From positions 1 to 64,000 of the forward strand of contig SWBL01000237.1 in assembly GCA_024195585.1 (NCBI GenBank): a stretch of 64,000 bases of DNA. Reading direction: 5' to 3'. The translations under genes were made by a program, and so were the position numbers. The notes beneath the pieces were generated by a model, which saw only the letters and a program-made list of their open reading frames with translations, was not told the DNA's origin and ran no database searches. This DNA comes from Aureobasidium sp. EXF-3400 (lineage: Eukaryota; Ascomycota; Dothideomycetes; Dothideales; Saccotheciaceae). Below are positions 54,959 through 64,000 of the stretch, one piece after another. Each line of letters starts with the position of its first letter. Positions within the stretch are counted from its first letter, which is position 1.

Positions 54959-55681
54959 GGTTCTGGTTCTTACTCTTATGCCACCTAGCCACTGCCTCCT
55001 TCGCTTCTGAAGCATGAGGCTACGAGTCAACGAACAGCCAGCCTATGCTTTCCGGCACATCAACCAGGGAACAGGCATCAAACTCACCAGGAGCCATCAC
55101 TTGTTGTCACGAGGTCTACAATCTGATGCAACGATACTAAAAAGATACATGGTTGCAACATTGGCCCCGGCTTGCCTTGTCAGTACCATGGCAACACCAC
55201 GTTATAGATGACAGAAGCTAGAAGGATTAAAGCTGAATGATAAAAGTCTGAAATCGTCGCTAAAAGACGTTGTTGATTATCTATCTTCAATGTACCACGC
55301 TCGCAAACTGTCCATAACCTTATCTTCCTTTTGACTGAGTTGTTTGTAGGACCCGAGGCCGTAAAAGCTGCTGCGGATAACAGACTTGATCTCGCCATTG
55401 TGTAGCGTGGGAAAGGCTGAGCCGTCCAGAGTGGCCCCTTTCCGAATAAATCTCCTTTCAAGAGGCTCCATCTAGGCCGAGAGACCCAGTCCTTGCTCTG
55501 CCCGCCCGATGTGTCGCGTCATTGCATATATGACCTTGGATATAGCGGCATCTCAAAGAGCTTCCGTCGGCGGTGTTTTGAGATTTCGCGGCAGGCGTTT
55601 GGCAAGCCGATGCAGAATAACTTCTTTATGCTCCATGTTGTGGTTGACCATCCTATATTCTCAGGATAGTGCTCAATGGTG
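54959..55681. other. 723-bp region between RRP45 and RDS3
   Basis: Convergent 3' region. The minus strand holds an open frame with two in-frame stops (55277-55651, listed separately). Nothing else recognised. Confidence 0.45.
55277..55651 (-). pseudogene. Possible pseudogene or stop-containing ORF, unknown
   Basis: From an ATG at 55651 one minus-strand frame reads MVNHNMEHKEVILHRLAKRL, stops after PPTEAL, goes on as AAISKVIYAMTRHIGRAEQG, stops (TAG) and continues MEPLERRFIRKGATLDGSAF to WYIEDR. Both stops could come from one C-to-T change each (CGA to TGA, CAG to TAG), as in RIP or decay. The second stop might instead be the end of an intron (GTCATA...CCTAG), but the first stop remains. Chance is possible. 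Confidence 0.3.
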
Positions 55682-56126
55682 CTAATGATTCCGGAAATTC
55701 TTTTTCTGGTAGAACAGATCCGTCCTTGAACTACCCAGATTTATAATCTTGGGGCAGCCATCTCTGTCCTTTTCGAGACGGGTGCATTCGAAGCAGTAGA
55801 AGGCGTCGGAGATTCCCTGAGAGACATGTGTCAGCGACATGGGTAGAAAACGAAAGGTCAGGGATGGAGCATAGGCTTACCTCGCCACCACAGACAACGC
55901 ATTTGTTTTGGTAGTTTCCGAAGGAGCATTCGTCGCAGATGCGGACAAGAGTTGTGGGGCGGACGTAACTGTCGCAGACAGGGCATTTGCCGTCGCATTT
56001 GTCGCAGAGGCGGCCGATGGCGATGCCGGCGGTCTTGCGACACATGACCAAATCACTGTATGCCAACAGTCAGTTTGTCTTTCTTCAGCAGACGCGACGA
56101 TGGACGTACGGGTGATGGCGCGACAT
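55682..56126 (-). CDS. rds3: Rds3/PHF5A, U2 snRNP SF3b zinc-finger protein
   Basis: Exons (minus) 56126-56110 (17 nt), 56055-55881 and 55816-55682 give 108 residues, exactly the usual length. Rds3 binds branch-point RNA with SF3B1 in the U2 snRNP. Spliced, the protein starts [20 protein letters not shown] and has five CxxC knuckles ([26 protein letters not shown]), ending [22 protein letters not shown]. The first exon is tiny and carries only five codons plus two bases. An unspliced start at 56066 gives a wrong N-terminus (MAYSDLVM) and is rejected. Head to head with CSN6. Confidence 0.96.
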
Positions 56127-56433
56127 GATGGCGGTCCTGGGCGGAAAGTTGCAGTAGTTCCTGGGTCGCGTATACGGGACAAAGACACTGGTTCGACTTG
56201 TCGAAAGAGCCCGAAAGAAAATGTGGCGTGGCAGTGGGATGAGTGATAGAAGTCGTCGAAGCTTCCCAGTGAGCAGATGAAAGTGCTCGTGAGGCAGGAG
56301 CGCCAGCCACGGAGATAAAACGGGGCTAAGCTGCTTGCTCTCAGACACACCGATGTCATCCAACTCTCTCCGCTCTATACCATCCACTTTGTGCCAAACA
56401 TTCTAAACACTCAACCAATCCACTCTCGCAATC
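56127..56433. promoter_or_regulatory. Shared promoter of RDS3 and CSN6
   Basis: A 307-bp head-to-head spacer. No defined motif recognised. Confidence 0.4.
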
Positions 56434-57790
56434 ATGGTCGAGACAGCAAGCAACTCTCTGCTGTCTAGCAGCACCTCGGACTCGTCGCTCTCAGTCCAGC
56501 TGCACCCTCTGGTTCTGCTCACCATCTCCGACTACATAACGCGCCACTCCATGCGCAGCCAACAAGGCCCAATCGTCGGTGCAATCATCGGTCAGCAAAA
56601 TGGTCGTGCAATCACCATGGAGCAAGCCTTCCAGTGCAAGACCAAGGAACAAGGAGACAAAGTTCTGGTTGACGAAGAGTGGTTCGCCGAGCGTCTAGAA
56701 CAGTGTGCGTCCATCTCTTCGTAGTTATAACACCGTCACGGCTAACCATGAATCAGTCAAGGACGTTCACAAGTCGCCTCCTCTTGATCTGGTCGCCATC
56801 TTTACTCTCGCTCCTCCCTCAGGCCCTCTTCCCGACCATGTTCCCATCCTTCAACAACTACAGCATTCGTACAACGATTCGCTCATGCTACTCCTCTTCC
56901 ACCCACAGACTATCCTTGACGGCTCCCTCACTGGCGGAAAGCTTCCCATCTCAATCTACGAATCTTACTACGAGCCTGGCAGCGAGAATGCAGACAAGGG
57001 TATGCAGGTCGATGGATGGGGCATGGGTCGCCAATTGCAGATGCGCTTCCGTCAGCTACCCTTCGAGGTCGAGACTGGAGAAGCCGAGATGATTGCTGTC
57101 GACTTTGTTGCCAAGGGCAGCGGTTCTGCCACTGTTCACAACTCTGCTACCCCTCCATCGAAAGGCAAGTCTCGCGCTGACGGAGGTGCTGCCACCAACG
57201 ACCTTCAGCTTAGTCCCGCCGATGAAGAAGGTAATTATTATCACATTCCTCCGTGAGCGACACCAAGCTAACAAATTCTAGTCATCTCATCTCTCACTGC
57301 CAAGTACAACGCTATCAAGATGCTGCACCAACGCATCAACCTCATCAAGGCTTATCTGGCCGAACTACCACAATCATATCTGACCGATGTATCCATCTCA
57401 GCCACCACCAGTGATCCTCCTCTCAACCATCAGCTCCTCCGCGAAATCTCATCCATGCTCTCTCGCTTGCCATTACTCGCCCCTCCCGTCTTTCAACCCT
57501 CCACCACCCTCCCAATTCCGGGAATGCCTCAATCATCACTAGCAACAGCCTCCTCACAGGAACAGTCAGATGTGCACATGGTATCCCTGCTCGCCTCTCT
57601 CACTCGCACAGTAGCACAAGCCAAAGACATGGGTTCAAAGTACTCGATTGTCCAAAAGGCAAAGACGGACAGGAACAATGTCGGTATGATGGGTGGTGGT
57701 CGTGGCTTCGGCAACTACGGTCCTGGACCTGGCGATGACCCCTGGGGTACCCCTGGCGAGTCTACCGATTACGCCCCCATCAACCTTTGA
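56434..57790 (+). CDS. csn6: COP9 signalosome subunit 6 (Csn6), MPN- domain
   Basis: Exons 56434-56704, 56757-57230 and 57282-57790 give 417 residues. Csn6 pairs with Csn5 in the COP9 signalosome, which removes Nedd8 from cullins. The MPN domain (about 22-190) starts VQLHPLVLLTISDYITRHSMR and GPIVGAIIGQQNGRAITMEQAFQ. It lacks the JAMM zinc ligands (no HxHxnD), so it is the non-catalytic partner, as for all Csn6. The C-terminal helical part (VISSLTAKYNAIKMLHQRINLIKAYLAE) binds the complex. Insertions (KSRADGGAATNDLQLSPADEE) and a Gly-rich end (MMGGGRGFGNYGPGPGDDPWG) are lineage-specific. Both introns have in-phase junctions. Confidence 0.9.
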
Positions 57791-58249
57791 GAGTACCCTT
57801 CTTTGGCGGGATCGAAGGAGTAAGCATTTTTGCTTTTTCACGAATCTTCATGCATAGCTGCGGGCAAGGCGTAAATGGCGCATTAGACCAAAGACTGGGG
57901 GACTTTTTTCTTTCTTTTTCTTTTAGATTTGTCATGCATTGAAGAAAAAGATATTGCACAATGACCAACATGATATCCTTGAACAAATGCTCGTGTATCT
58001 AAATTCCTGCTTTGATTGAGGAGAAAAGATGTAGGAAACGTCAAAAGTACTCTGATAAGGCCCAAGAGAATGAAGTCAACACATAAAGAGAACAAAAGTA
58101 ACAAGCGATGAGAAAGAGAGAGTGTCTATTATGTAGCCAGGGGGACGACGAAGTCTAGAGAATCCAATTCTGTATATACCACAAATGTTCAACCCTTTTC
58201 ATATCGAAGGAAAGATCAAACTGCCGTTCACTGCAGCAATTTTACAGAT
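57791..58249. other. Convergent 3' region with a T-rich tract
   Basis: 459 bp. A pyrimidine tract TTTTTTCTTTCTTTTTCTTT lies at about 57904-57924. Nothing else recognised. Confidence 0.5.
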
Positions 58250-59559
58250 CTAGAAACAATTTGGACCAGGCACCCAACTGGTAACGCTGAGACTGTACAA
58301 AAAACATGTTAGTAAAGGTATCGAAGACGAAAAGTTGATCGGAATCAACAAGGAGAGGGGAAACATACGTTGCAATAACCGTCTTTGTGGTTTTCGATGT
58401 CGTGGTCGTTCGTCTGGTGATTGTGCGGGTCTGGATTTTTATGTGTATTAGTTTTGGAATGTTGTAGGAGCTGAATAGGTATTCTGTGCTTACAGATGTT
58501 TCTGCAGTCTTGGTGACCGTGGTGCCGGTTGCGACAATGGTAATGGGTGCTGGTGTAATTGTTGTCGTGCTTTCCACAGTTGCTAGAAAGGGTTAGCTTT
58601 CCGTGGACTTCCATCGAATCAGATCTAGGAAAGGACTTACTGGTCGATGTTTGGACGACAGGAGAAGCTGTAAAGCTGGACGTTACAGAGCTCCAATGAG
58701 CTGTGTTGGTATCTGTTGAGGTTATGGTAGCGCTATCAGGGGCGCGTTTGGCAAGATGGACTACATTGCGTCTTTCGACTTGCAAAACTTTAGTAGTATC
58801 ACGCCTGACTCTAGCACGACGGGCTGGAGCTGGGGTTGCGCTTGCTGATGCAATGGCGGCTGAGGCAATGGAAAGAAGACCGGCATCGGCTGTAGGATCA
58901 GCTACCTCGGCTGCGAATATGTGTGCGCAGATTTCAGTCTCTGTGTAGGCCTCGACAGTGTATGTGAAGCTTGTTCTGGTGCGCGTGACCGTTGCCGTCG
59001 ACGATGTCGTGACAGTCTCGCGAGGTGGATAGGACCAGACCGTCTGCGTCCCTGCATTGCTAGCAAGACTGGTAACTGATGAAGGCGAAATTGTTGTGAA
59101 ATCCAAGTCTGTGATTGTGGCATTCACAGTGGAAGTAGGAGTTGAAGTAACGCTCAGAGTTATGGTAGGAATGACAACCGAGGTGACCTGCTCGCCAACA
59201 CTGAGATGCAGGCGACGATTGGCGTTGAAAGTACTAGCATTGCCATTGTTGTCCAGAAGTAGAAGCGTCCAATCGCCAGAGTACATCTGATTCTTCAAGA
59301 TAGGGCAAGTTGTGGTTTCATCAGTGTAGTCTGGCGAAGTTGCGACGTCCGAGCAGAAGATCGTTTGATTCTTGGGGGTAATCAAGATGGTGCGAGCAGG
59401 CTCCTGGCAGTTGTAGAACTCTGACACGGCGGTGAAAGATTCGTTGGAATTGATGTTGATGAAATAGTCTCCATTGTTCTTGAAGTCGACACCGTAAGAT
59501 TCACAGGCACTGGAAACCTGCAGAAGCGCAAGCCCGATGGCTAGTATGGATGTCCACAT
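58250..59559 (-). CDS. Secreted or surface Ser/Thr-rich protein, unknown
   Basis: Four exons (minus): 59559-58641, 58582-58494, 58430-58369 and 58292-58250, giving 370 residues; an upstream in-frame ATG at 59589 would add ten. The ATG at 59559 gives the better signal peptide (MWTSILAIGLALLQVSSA). A cysteine-containing N-terminal domain (about 19-125) follows, with ESYGVDFKNNGDYF, PARTILITPKNQT and YSGDWTLLLLDNNGN. Then comes Ser/Thr-rich, probably O-glycosylated sequence. Around 245-275 are dibasic and polybasic sites (RRARVRRD, LAKRAPD) fitting Kex2 cleavage. Splicing yields a TTTxT-rich tail ending TLSVTSWVPGPNCF. No GPI signal is obvious. Family not recognised. Confidence 0.65.
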
Positions 59560-61512
59560 GACGTCGATGGTCCAGAGGATCTTGATCAAAGGAAAGATTG
59601 CAGTATCGAATGCTCAACGAGAGCTCAAGTTGTACCTGAGATCACTTTATACTTGAGGATGCGAGGCGTCGAGCTGGCAGCAACTCCATCGTCTCCAACC
59701 AGACCTACCTTCTCAGCAAAAAATAGCACATACCCTTGAGACTCTTCATACGTGTCCCTGCACTGCCTCGCAAGAGGATTCTCGTGCCATAGCCAGCAGA
59801 CCTGCAGACTCGAGTCTGACATCAGAGACCAAAACGAGACATTCTCGCCGAACAGGAGTGTTAGGGTGTCGGACCTCATGATCGGAGCCTGATGAGCCCA
59901 ACACCGTGTTCCAGGAAGCGGCCTTACACATGCATGCAGAATTGTCAAGAGCATGATAACACGAGCGTGCTGCGATGCGATGTAGATGTGGAAGAAGGCG
60001 GTGTGGTACGCGGCAGAAGACATGTCGATCCTCCTTCGGAGGCTCGGGGAAGGCGCGCGCCAAATTTGGAATTAGGAGGCAGCACTCCTGACCGGCACCT
60101 ACCACTCACAACTTCACGTCAGCAAGATACCAGAAGTACTCTGCTCTGGGCATACCAGGCAGCAGGGATACCACCAGCCATCACGGGACGCAGCTAGGTA
60201 TCGTCAAGCCGCAGACTTTGTTGTTGTATCTTTTGCCTGTTGCGATATGCGGGTAAGCTCCACCGGGACCTTACTTGCAATATCGTGAGAAAGCAATCGG
60301 AATATTGCGCATGACTAAACAAAAGCTGCGGTATCCTCTTGTGAAGAGAGAAGATTGACAGAAAGCCACTCTGCAAAGCAGATCCACCGATCGAGTCTTT
60401 CATATTAGATATCTGCAAAGAATGCATGGCCACTATCAGCTCTTCTACATCCTCTGACCTGACGACGACCTTCTGACTACACGTGTCTAATGCATCTTCT
60501 CAAGGCCTCCTTAATACACAAGGATAAACCTGGATATGGTGACGGAATAGAAAATCGATTTCCATTGGGTAGGCCTCCAACAAGCAAGGACTCTCCGAAG
60601 GCTCCGTAAACAATGGACACCCATAAGGCTGACCTTGGCGATAAAGCATGATGACCATGCCCTGGCCCTGCATGCATTCAAGTACTACCTCCCAACATCC
60701 GATGGGTCTATGAAAACCTCAAATCACGAGTAAACGCCATGATCGATTCAATTCACGGTAGAGAACGAATCATGTCTGTGACCATTGTGATATTTATTCT
60801 CGTCACGACCGTGTATCCCTCGCAGACACGAATTTGAGAAGGCGATACAATGTCACGCTACAGCTCCTGCATTCTCTTACATAGCAGAAACCAATACGAT
60901 ACACTCGAGACGGATCAGGATTCTGTCCCAAGAAAGAACATCGTGTTCCTTGCACCCAGACCCTTGTCATAGCTAAAGGCGAAATATCCACCATGCTGTG
61001 CAAACAAGGGCCTTGTGAGCCACGTACCTTACGTCGGAAAATACAATCTTGTCTCACCTCAGAAAGTTCTTACGACACAACAGTCATCCGACAAACGTCT
61101 ATCACCAATCAGGAACGTTTCAAGTGCTCTCGATCTTCTTAGTGATGACTCCCGACCAAGAAAAACAGCCCAGCATTGTCTCCTTGCTAGAATCCTACAT
61201 CTTGGGTCGTCAAGCTGGCACGCAGACTGGATGCTTACTTCGCAGCAGTCCAATGGAAAACAGGCAGACCATCTGACCTGCAGCCTTGCCATTCTCCCGA
61301 TCAAGAATATGGAGACGACTTCTATCATAATGATCGGGGCAATGCTTTCAGTGTCTACACAACAGTTGTATTCCAGTCTACAGAAACCTATTTCCGGCAT
61401 CAGCCCTGTAAGCAACAGACTGTACTTTGCTAGGCAAGTATACGTATATAAGGACTGCTTATCCACATCAAGATGACTACAGTACCTCAATTTTGCTCAA
61501 ACCCTCGCAAGT
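59560..61512. other. 1.95-kb region upstream of two divergent secreted-protein genes
   Basis: Lies between the Ser/Thr-rich gene and the laccase, which face away from each other. A minus-strand ORF at 59625-60023 (132 codons) is described among the findings. The laccase-proximal part has a TATA element. No repeat or RNA gene recognised. Confidence 0.45.
61445..61453 (+). promoter_or_regulatory. TATA box of the laccase gene
   Basis: TATATAAGG about 60-68 bp before the laccase ATG, in a typical position for a regulated fungal promoter. Confidence 0.55.
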
Positions 61513-63619
61513 ATGCATCTCCTGCGTACTCTTCCTCTTTTTGCTTCCTTGGCCGCGTCCGCTGCTGCTTCGGCAGTGGTTAAACGACAAACTTCTTCAA
61601 CATCTTCTGCTGCTGGCTCTACCACGACTTTGACTCCAGACGATCCTGATACAGAGTGTACCAATACTGCTAGTAGCCGTCAATGCTGGGTATGGAGTTT
61701 GGTATCTTTCTAGCAACTTATACTGATTGAGACAGGGCAATGGGTTCTCAATCGCGACCGACTTTGACCAAAAGTTTCCTGATACCGGAAAGACAGTTCC
61801 ATACACATTGACCATCACGAACACAACTCTTGATCCCGATGGCACAGGTGAACGGATGGTCATGTTGATCAACGACCAGTACCCAGGGCCAGTCATCAGA
61901 GCCAGCTGGGGAGATTGGCTTGAGGTCACGGTCAACAATCACTTATCCGACAACGGAACAGGTATGGTAGCATCATAGTATCCAGGAATGTCTACTAAAC
62001 TGATTTAGGGATTCACTGGCACGGAATACGGCAGTATGAGACCTGTGATCAAGACGGTGTTCCAGGAGTATGTTGACCGACAGTTTCGCCTAGCGACAAA
62101 ACGCTAATCGACATACTATCAGATAACCGAGTGTCCTATTGCTCCAGGAACATCTCGCACTTATAGATTCCATTGTACACAGTATGGTACCAGTTGGTAC
62201 CATAGCCATTGGAGTACGTTCATCTTGAGGTCAATTCTGTATCAGTGTTAACCAATATCTCAGGTGTTCAGTATGGTGTAGGTGTTCTTGGTCCGATTGT
62301 CATCGACGGTCCTGCTACGGACAACTATGACGAAGATCTCGGCCCCTTCCCATTGACGGACTGGTATGATGAAACTGCCTTCTTCAACAATCCTTTGTCA
62401 CGCATCGCACCCCCACAAGCTTACACTGGTCTCGTGAACGGTATGAACGTTAGCCCTGATGGAACCAAGGGCAAGTACTTCAATGCTACAGTACAGTCTG
62501 GCAAGAGATACCGTCTGCGACTCATCAACACATCTATTGATAGCGCCTTCATGGTTTCGGTCGACAACCATCCCTTCACAGTCATCACAAGTGACTTTGT
62601 TCCCATCATGCCTTATGCAGCGGAACGTGTTTTCATAGGAATCGGACAAAGACTCGATGTTATCATTGAAGCGAACCAGACAGTAGGCAACTACTGGTTC
62701 CGGGCAGATGCTCCTACGGGCGCTTGCAGCAACAACGCGAATCCTCATGGTATCAGAGCAATCATACATTACAGCAACACAACGTTCGCCAATCCTACCA
62801 GCACTGCCTGGGACACAACTGGAGACAATGCAGATCGCTGCACAGATGAATCCTACAACTCGACCAAGCTTACGCCTTACTGGGACAGCTTTGTACCTGA
62901 CGATGCTTTGACGGCGAATCCTGCGTTCTTGAGTGTGGGAGCTCAGGAAGCTGGCGTCACATCCAACAACGCAACCATCTTTAGATGGGCTATCAACACT
63001 ACTGCGCTCAACATCGATTGGAACAAGCCGATCCTTGAATATGTCCAGGAGGGCAACACAAGCTATCCAGTGTCTGAGAACTTGATCAACGTGCCAGACA
63101 CTCCCTGGACGTATTGGGTGCTCCAGGAGATATCCACTCCTGCGGGACTAAAACTGGATATACCTCACGTAAGTTCCGAACATCTTTATTTTCCTGCGCG
63201 AACGTTTCACTGACGGGGTTTAGCCCATTCACTTGCACGGGTTCGTTAAAGATCCTAGACCAATACTCGATCGCGACTAACACAACTTTAGGCATGACTT
63301 CTACGTGCTAGGCGCGAAAGAGAACTCCGTCTATACCAATGACCAAGCGAGCGAGCTGAACTTCAATAACCCTCCTCGCCGTGATACAGCAATGCTGCCA
63401 ACTGCTGGTTGGTTAGTTCTTGCCTTTGAGACGAACAACCCCGGTGCTTGGATCATGCATTGTCACATCGCATGGCATGTCGCCGACGGTTTGGCCACAC
63501 AGTTCCTCGAAACGCCTGACCAGATCAAGATCGACTCTTCCTTCAATGACATCTGCTCGACATGGCGCGATTTCTACCCCGAAGATTCTTACTGGAAGAA
63601 GGATGACTCTGGTGTCTAG
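61513..63619 (+). CDS. Laccase-type multicopper oxidase, secreted
   Basis: Seven exons: 61513-61689, 61736-61961, 62009-62067, 62123-62213, 62264-63168, 63224-63240 (17 nt) and 63292-63619, giving 600 residues. A signal peptide ([21 protein letters not shown]) and a Kex2-type KR precede the mature enzyme. All four copper motifs appear after splicing: GIHWHGIRQ (L1), WYHSHWSVQYG (L2), HPIHLHGHDFYVLG (L3, assembled from three exons) and [12 protein letters not shown] (L4) with Leu at the likely axial position of the type 1 copper. It oxidises phenols while reducing oxygen to water; roles in melanin, lignin or phenol detoxification are possible. The C-terminus is short (KKDDSGV), near the usual ascomycete processing tail DSGL. 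No pigment-cluster partner is adjacent. Confidence 0.93.
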
Positions 63620-64000
63620 ATTAGTCAGTATCATCATAGTCACTGGATAGCAGTCAAGGTGTATTCGCGGAAGGATAGAACTTGTGGTGCTCAAGGGGGC
63701 GGCGAAATCAAATTTCTACAAGGGCATTCTCAGTAATAATTTCATTTGTATGCTCGACGCTCATTTGTCCCATTCTTGTTAGATAGAGAAAGATCGTGTA
63801 TGAGAAAGCTCTCACTACTCCGTTATAAAGCTCCATCCCTTGCTTTGATCTTGATGCCGTGCATATGGAACGAGGTTTACTACAACCAAGGTATAATCAG
63901 TCGATGTGCAAGTCAATGTAACACCAGTCAGGTACTTGATCGCGCTAGGTAGGACGACATCTTCTTGCACCTAATTTGATGGACGTGGATGAATCACGTA
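63620..64000. other. 3' flank of the laccase to the window end
   Basis: 381 bp without a supportable gene or element. Confidence 0.5.

Noticed and set aside
61015..61476. 153-codon ORF just upstream of the laccase
   Set aside because: Overlaps an equally long antisense ORF and the laccase TATA region; no protein features.
1..64000. tRNA, rRNA, CRISPR or biosynthetic gene cluster
   Set aside because: No cloverleaf with A/B boxes, rRNA stretch, spaced direct-repeat array, or backbone enzyme (PKS, NRPS, terpene synthase) was seen. The transporter, dehydrogenase and laccase are too far apart and separated by housekeeping genes.

Overview
This is chromosomal DNA of a filamentous ascomycete (Pezizomycotina). 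Most genes carry short introns (about 45-155 nt) with GT...AG ends and a CTAAC/CTGAC-like branch point close to the acceptor. The gene set is fungal: Ytp1, Syt1-type Sec7 GEF, Ecm14, Hal4/Hal5-type kinase, Slp1, Met2, laccase. Codon use and gene style would fit a Dothideomycete, but this is an inference and no species can be named. No rRNA, tRNA, CRISPR array or recognisable coding transposon was found.

Layout. 1-9.6 kb: a zinc alcohol dehydrogenase cut or altered at its 5' end by an A29 tract, a Ytp1-family membrane protein, the recombination mediator Swi5, a membrane-anchored coiled-coil protein, a block of diverged repeats with terminal inverted repeats, and a multi-pass membrane protein of unknown function. 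9.6-24 kb: a full-length ABCB/MDR transporter, a Sec7-PH Arf GEF, the Ecm14 pseudo-carboxypeptidase, and a ZGRF1/Mte1/Dbl2-type protein. 24-40 kb: a BAR-SH3 protein, an uncharacterised coiled-coil protein, a small secreted protein, Atg3, a Nudix hydrolase, Met2, Vps17 and mitochondrial EF-G2. 40-58 kb: a heptad-repeat protein, histone acetyltransferase Hat1, a Hal4/Hal5-type kinase, Slp1, a DDR48-like low-complexity protein, spliceosome protein Cwc15, exosome subunit Rrp45, splicing factor Rds3 and COP9 subunit Csn6. 58-64 kb: a Ser/Thr-rich secreted or surface protein and a laccase.

Most genes are unrelated housekeeping genes and do not form a pathway cluster. Several lie head to head over short shared promoters (SYT1/ECM14, ZGRF1-like/BAR-SH3, Nudix/MET2, VPS17/MEF2, CWC15/RRP45, RDS3/CSN6). 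Secreted or surface products (laccase, Ser/Thr-rich protein, small secreted protein, Ecm14, Slp1) are scattered. I found no convincing undescribed multi-gene system. The least explained sequence is the repeat block at 6.25-6.83 kb, the inverted-repeat cluster at 8.6-9.3 kb, and two minus-strand reading frames broken by in-frame stops (44.6-45.2 kb and 55.3-55.65 kb). Exon coordinates were derived by eye from splice signals, frame continuity and family conservation, so individual junctions need transcript support.
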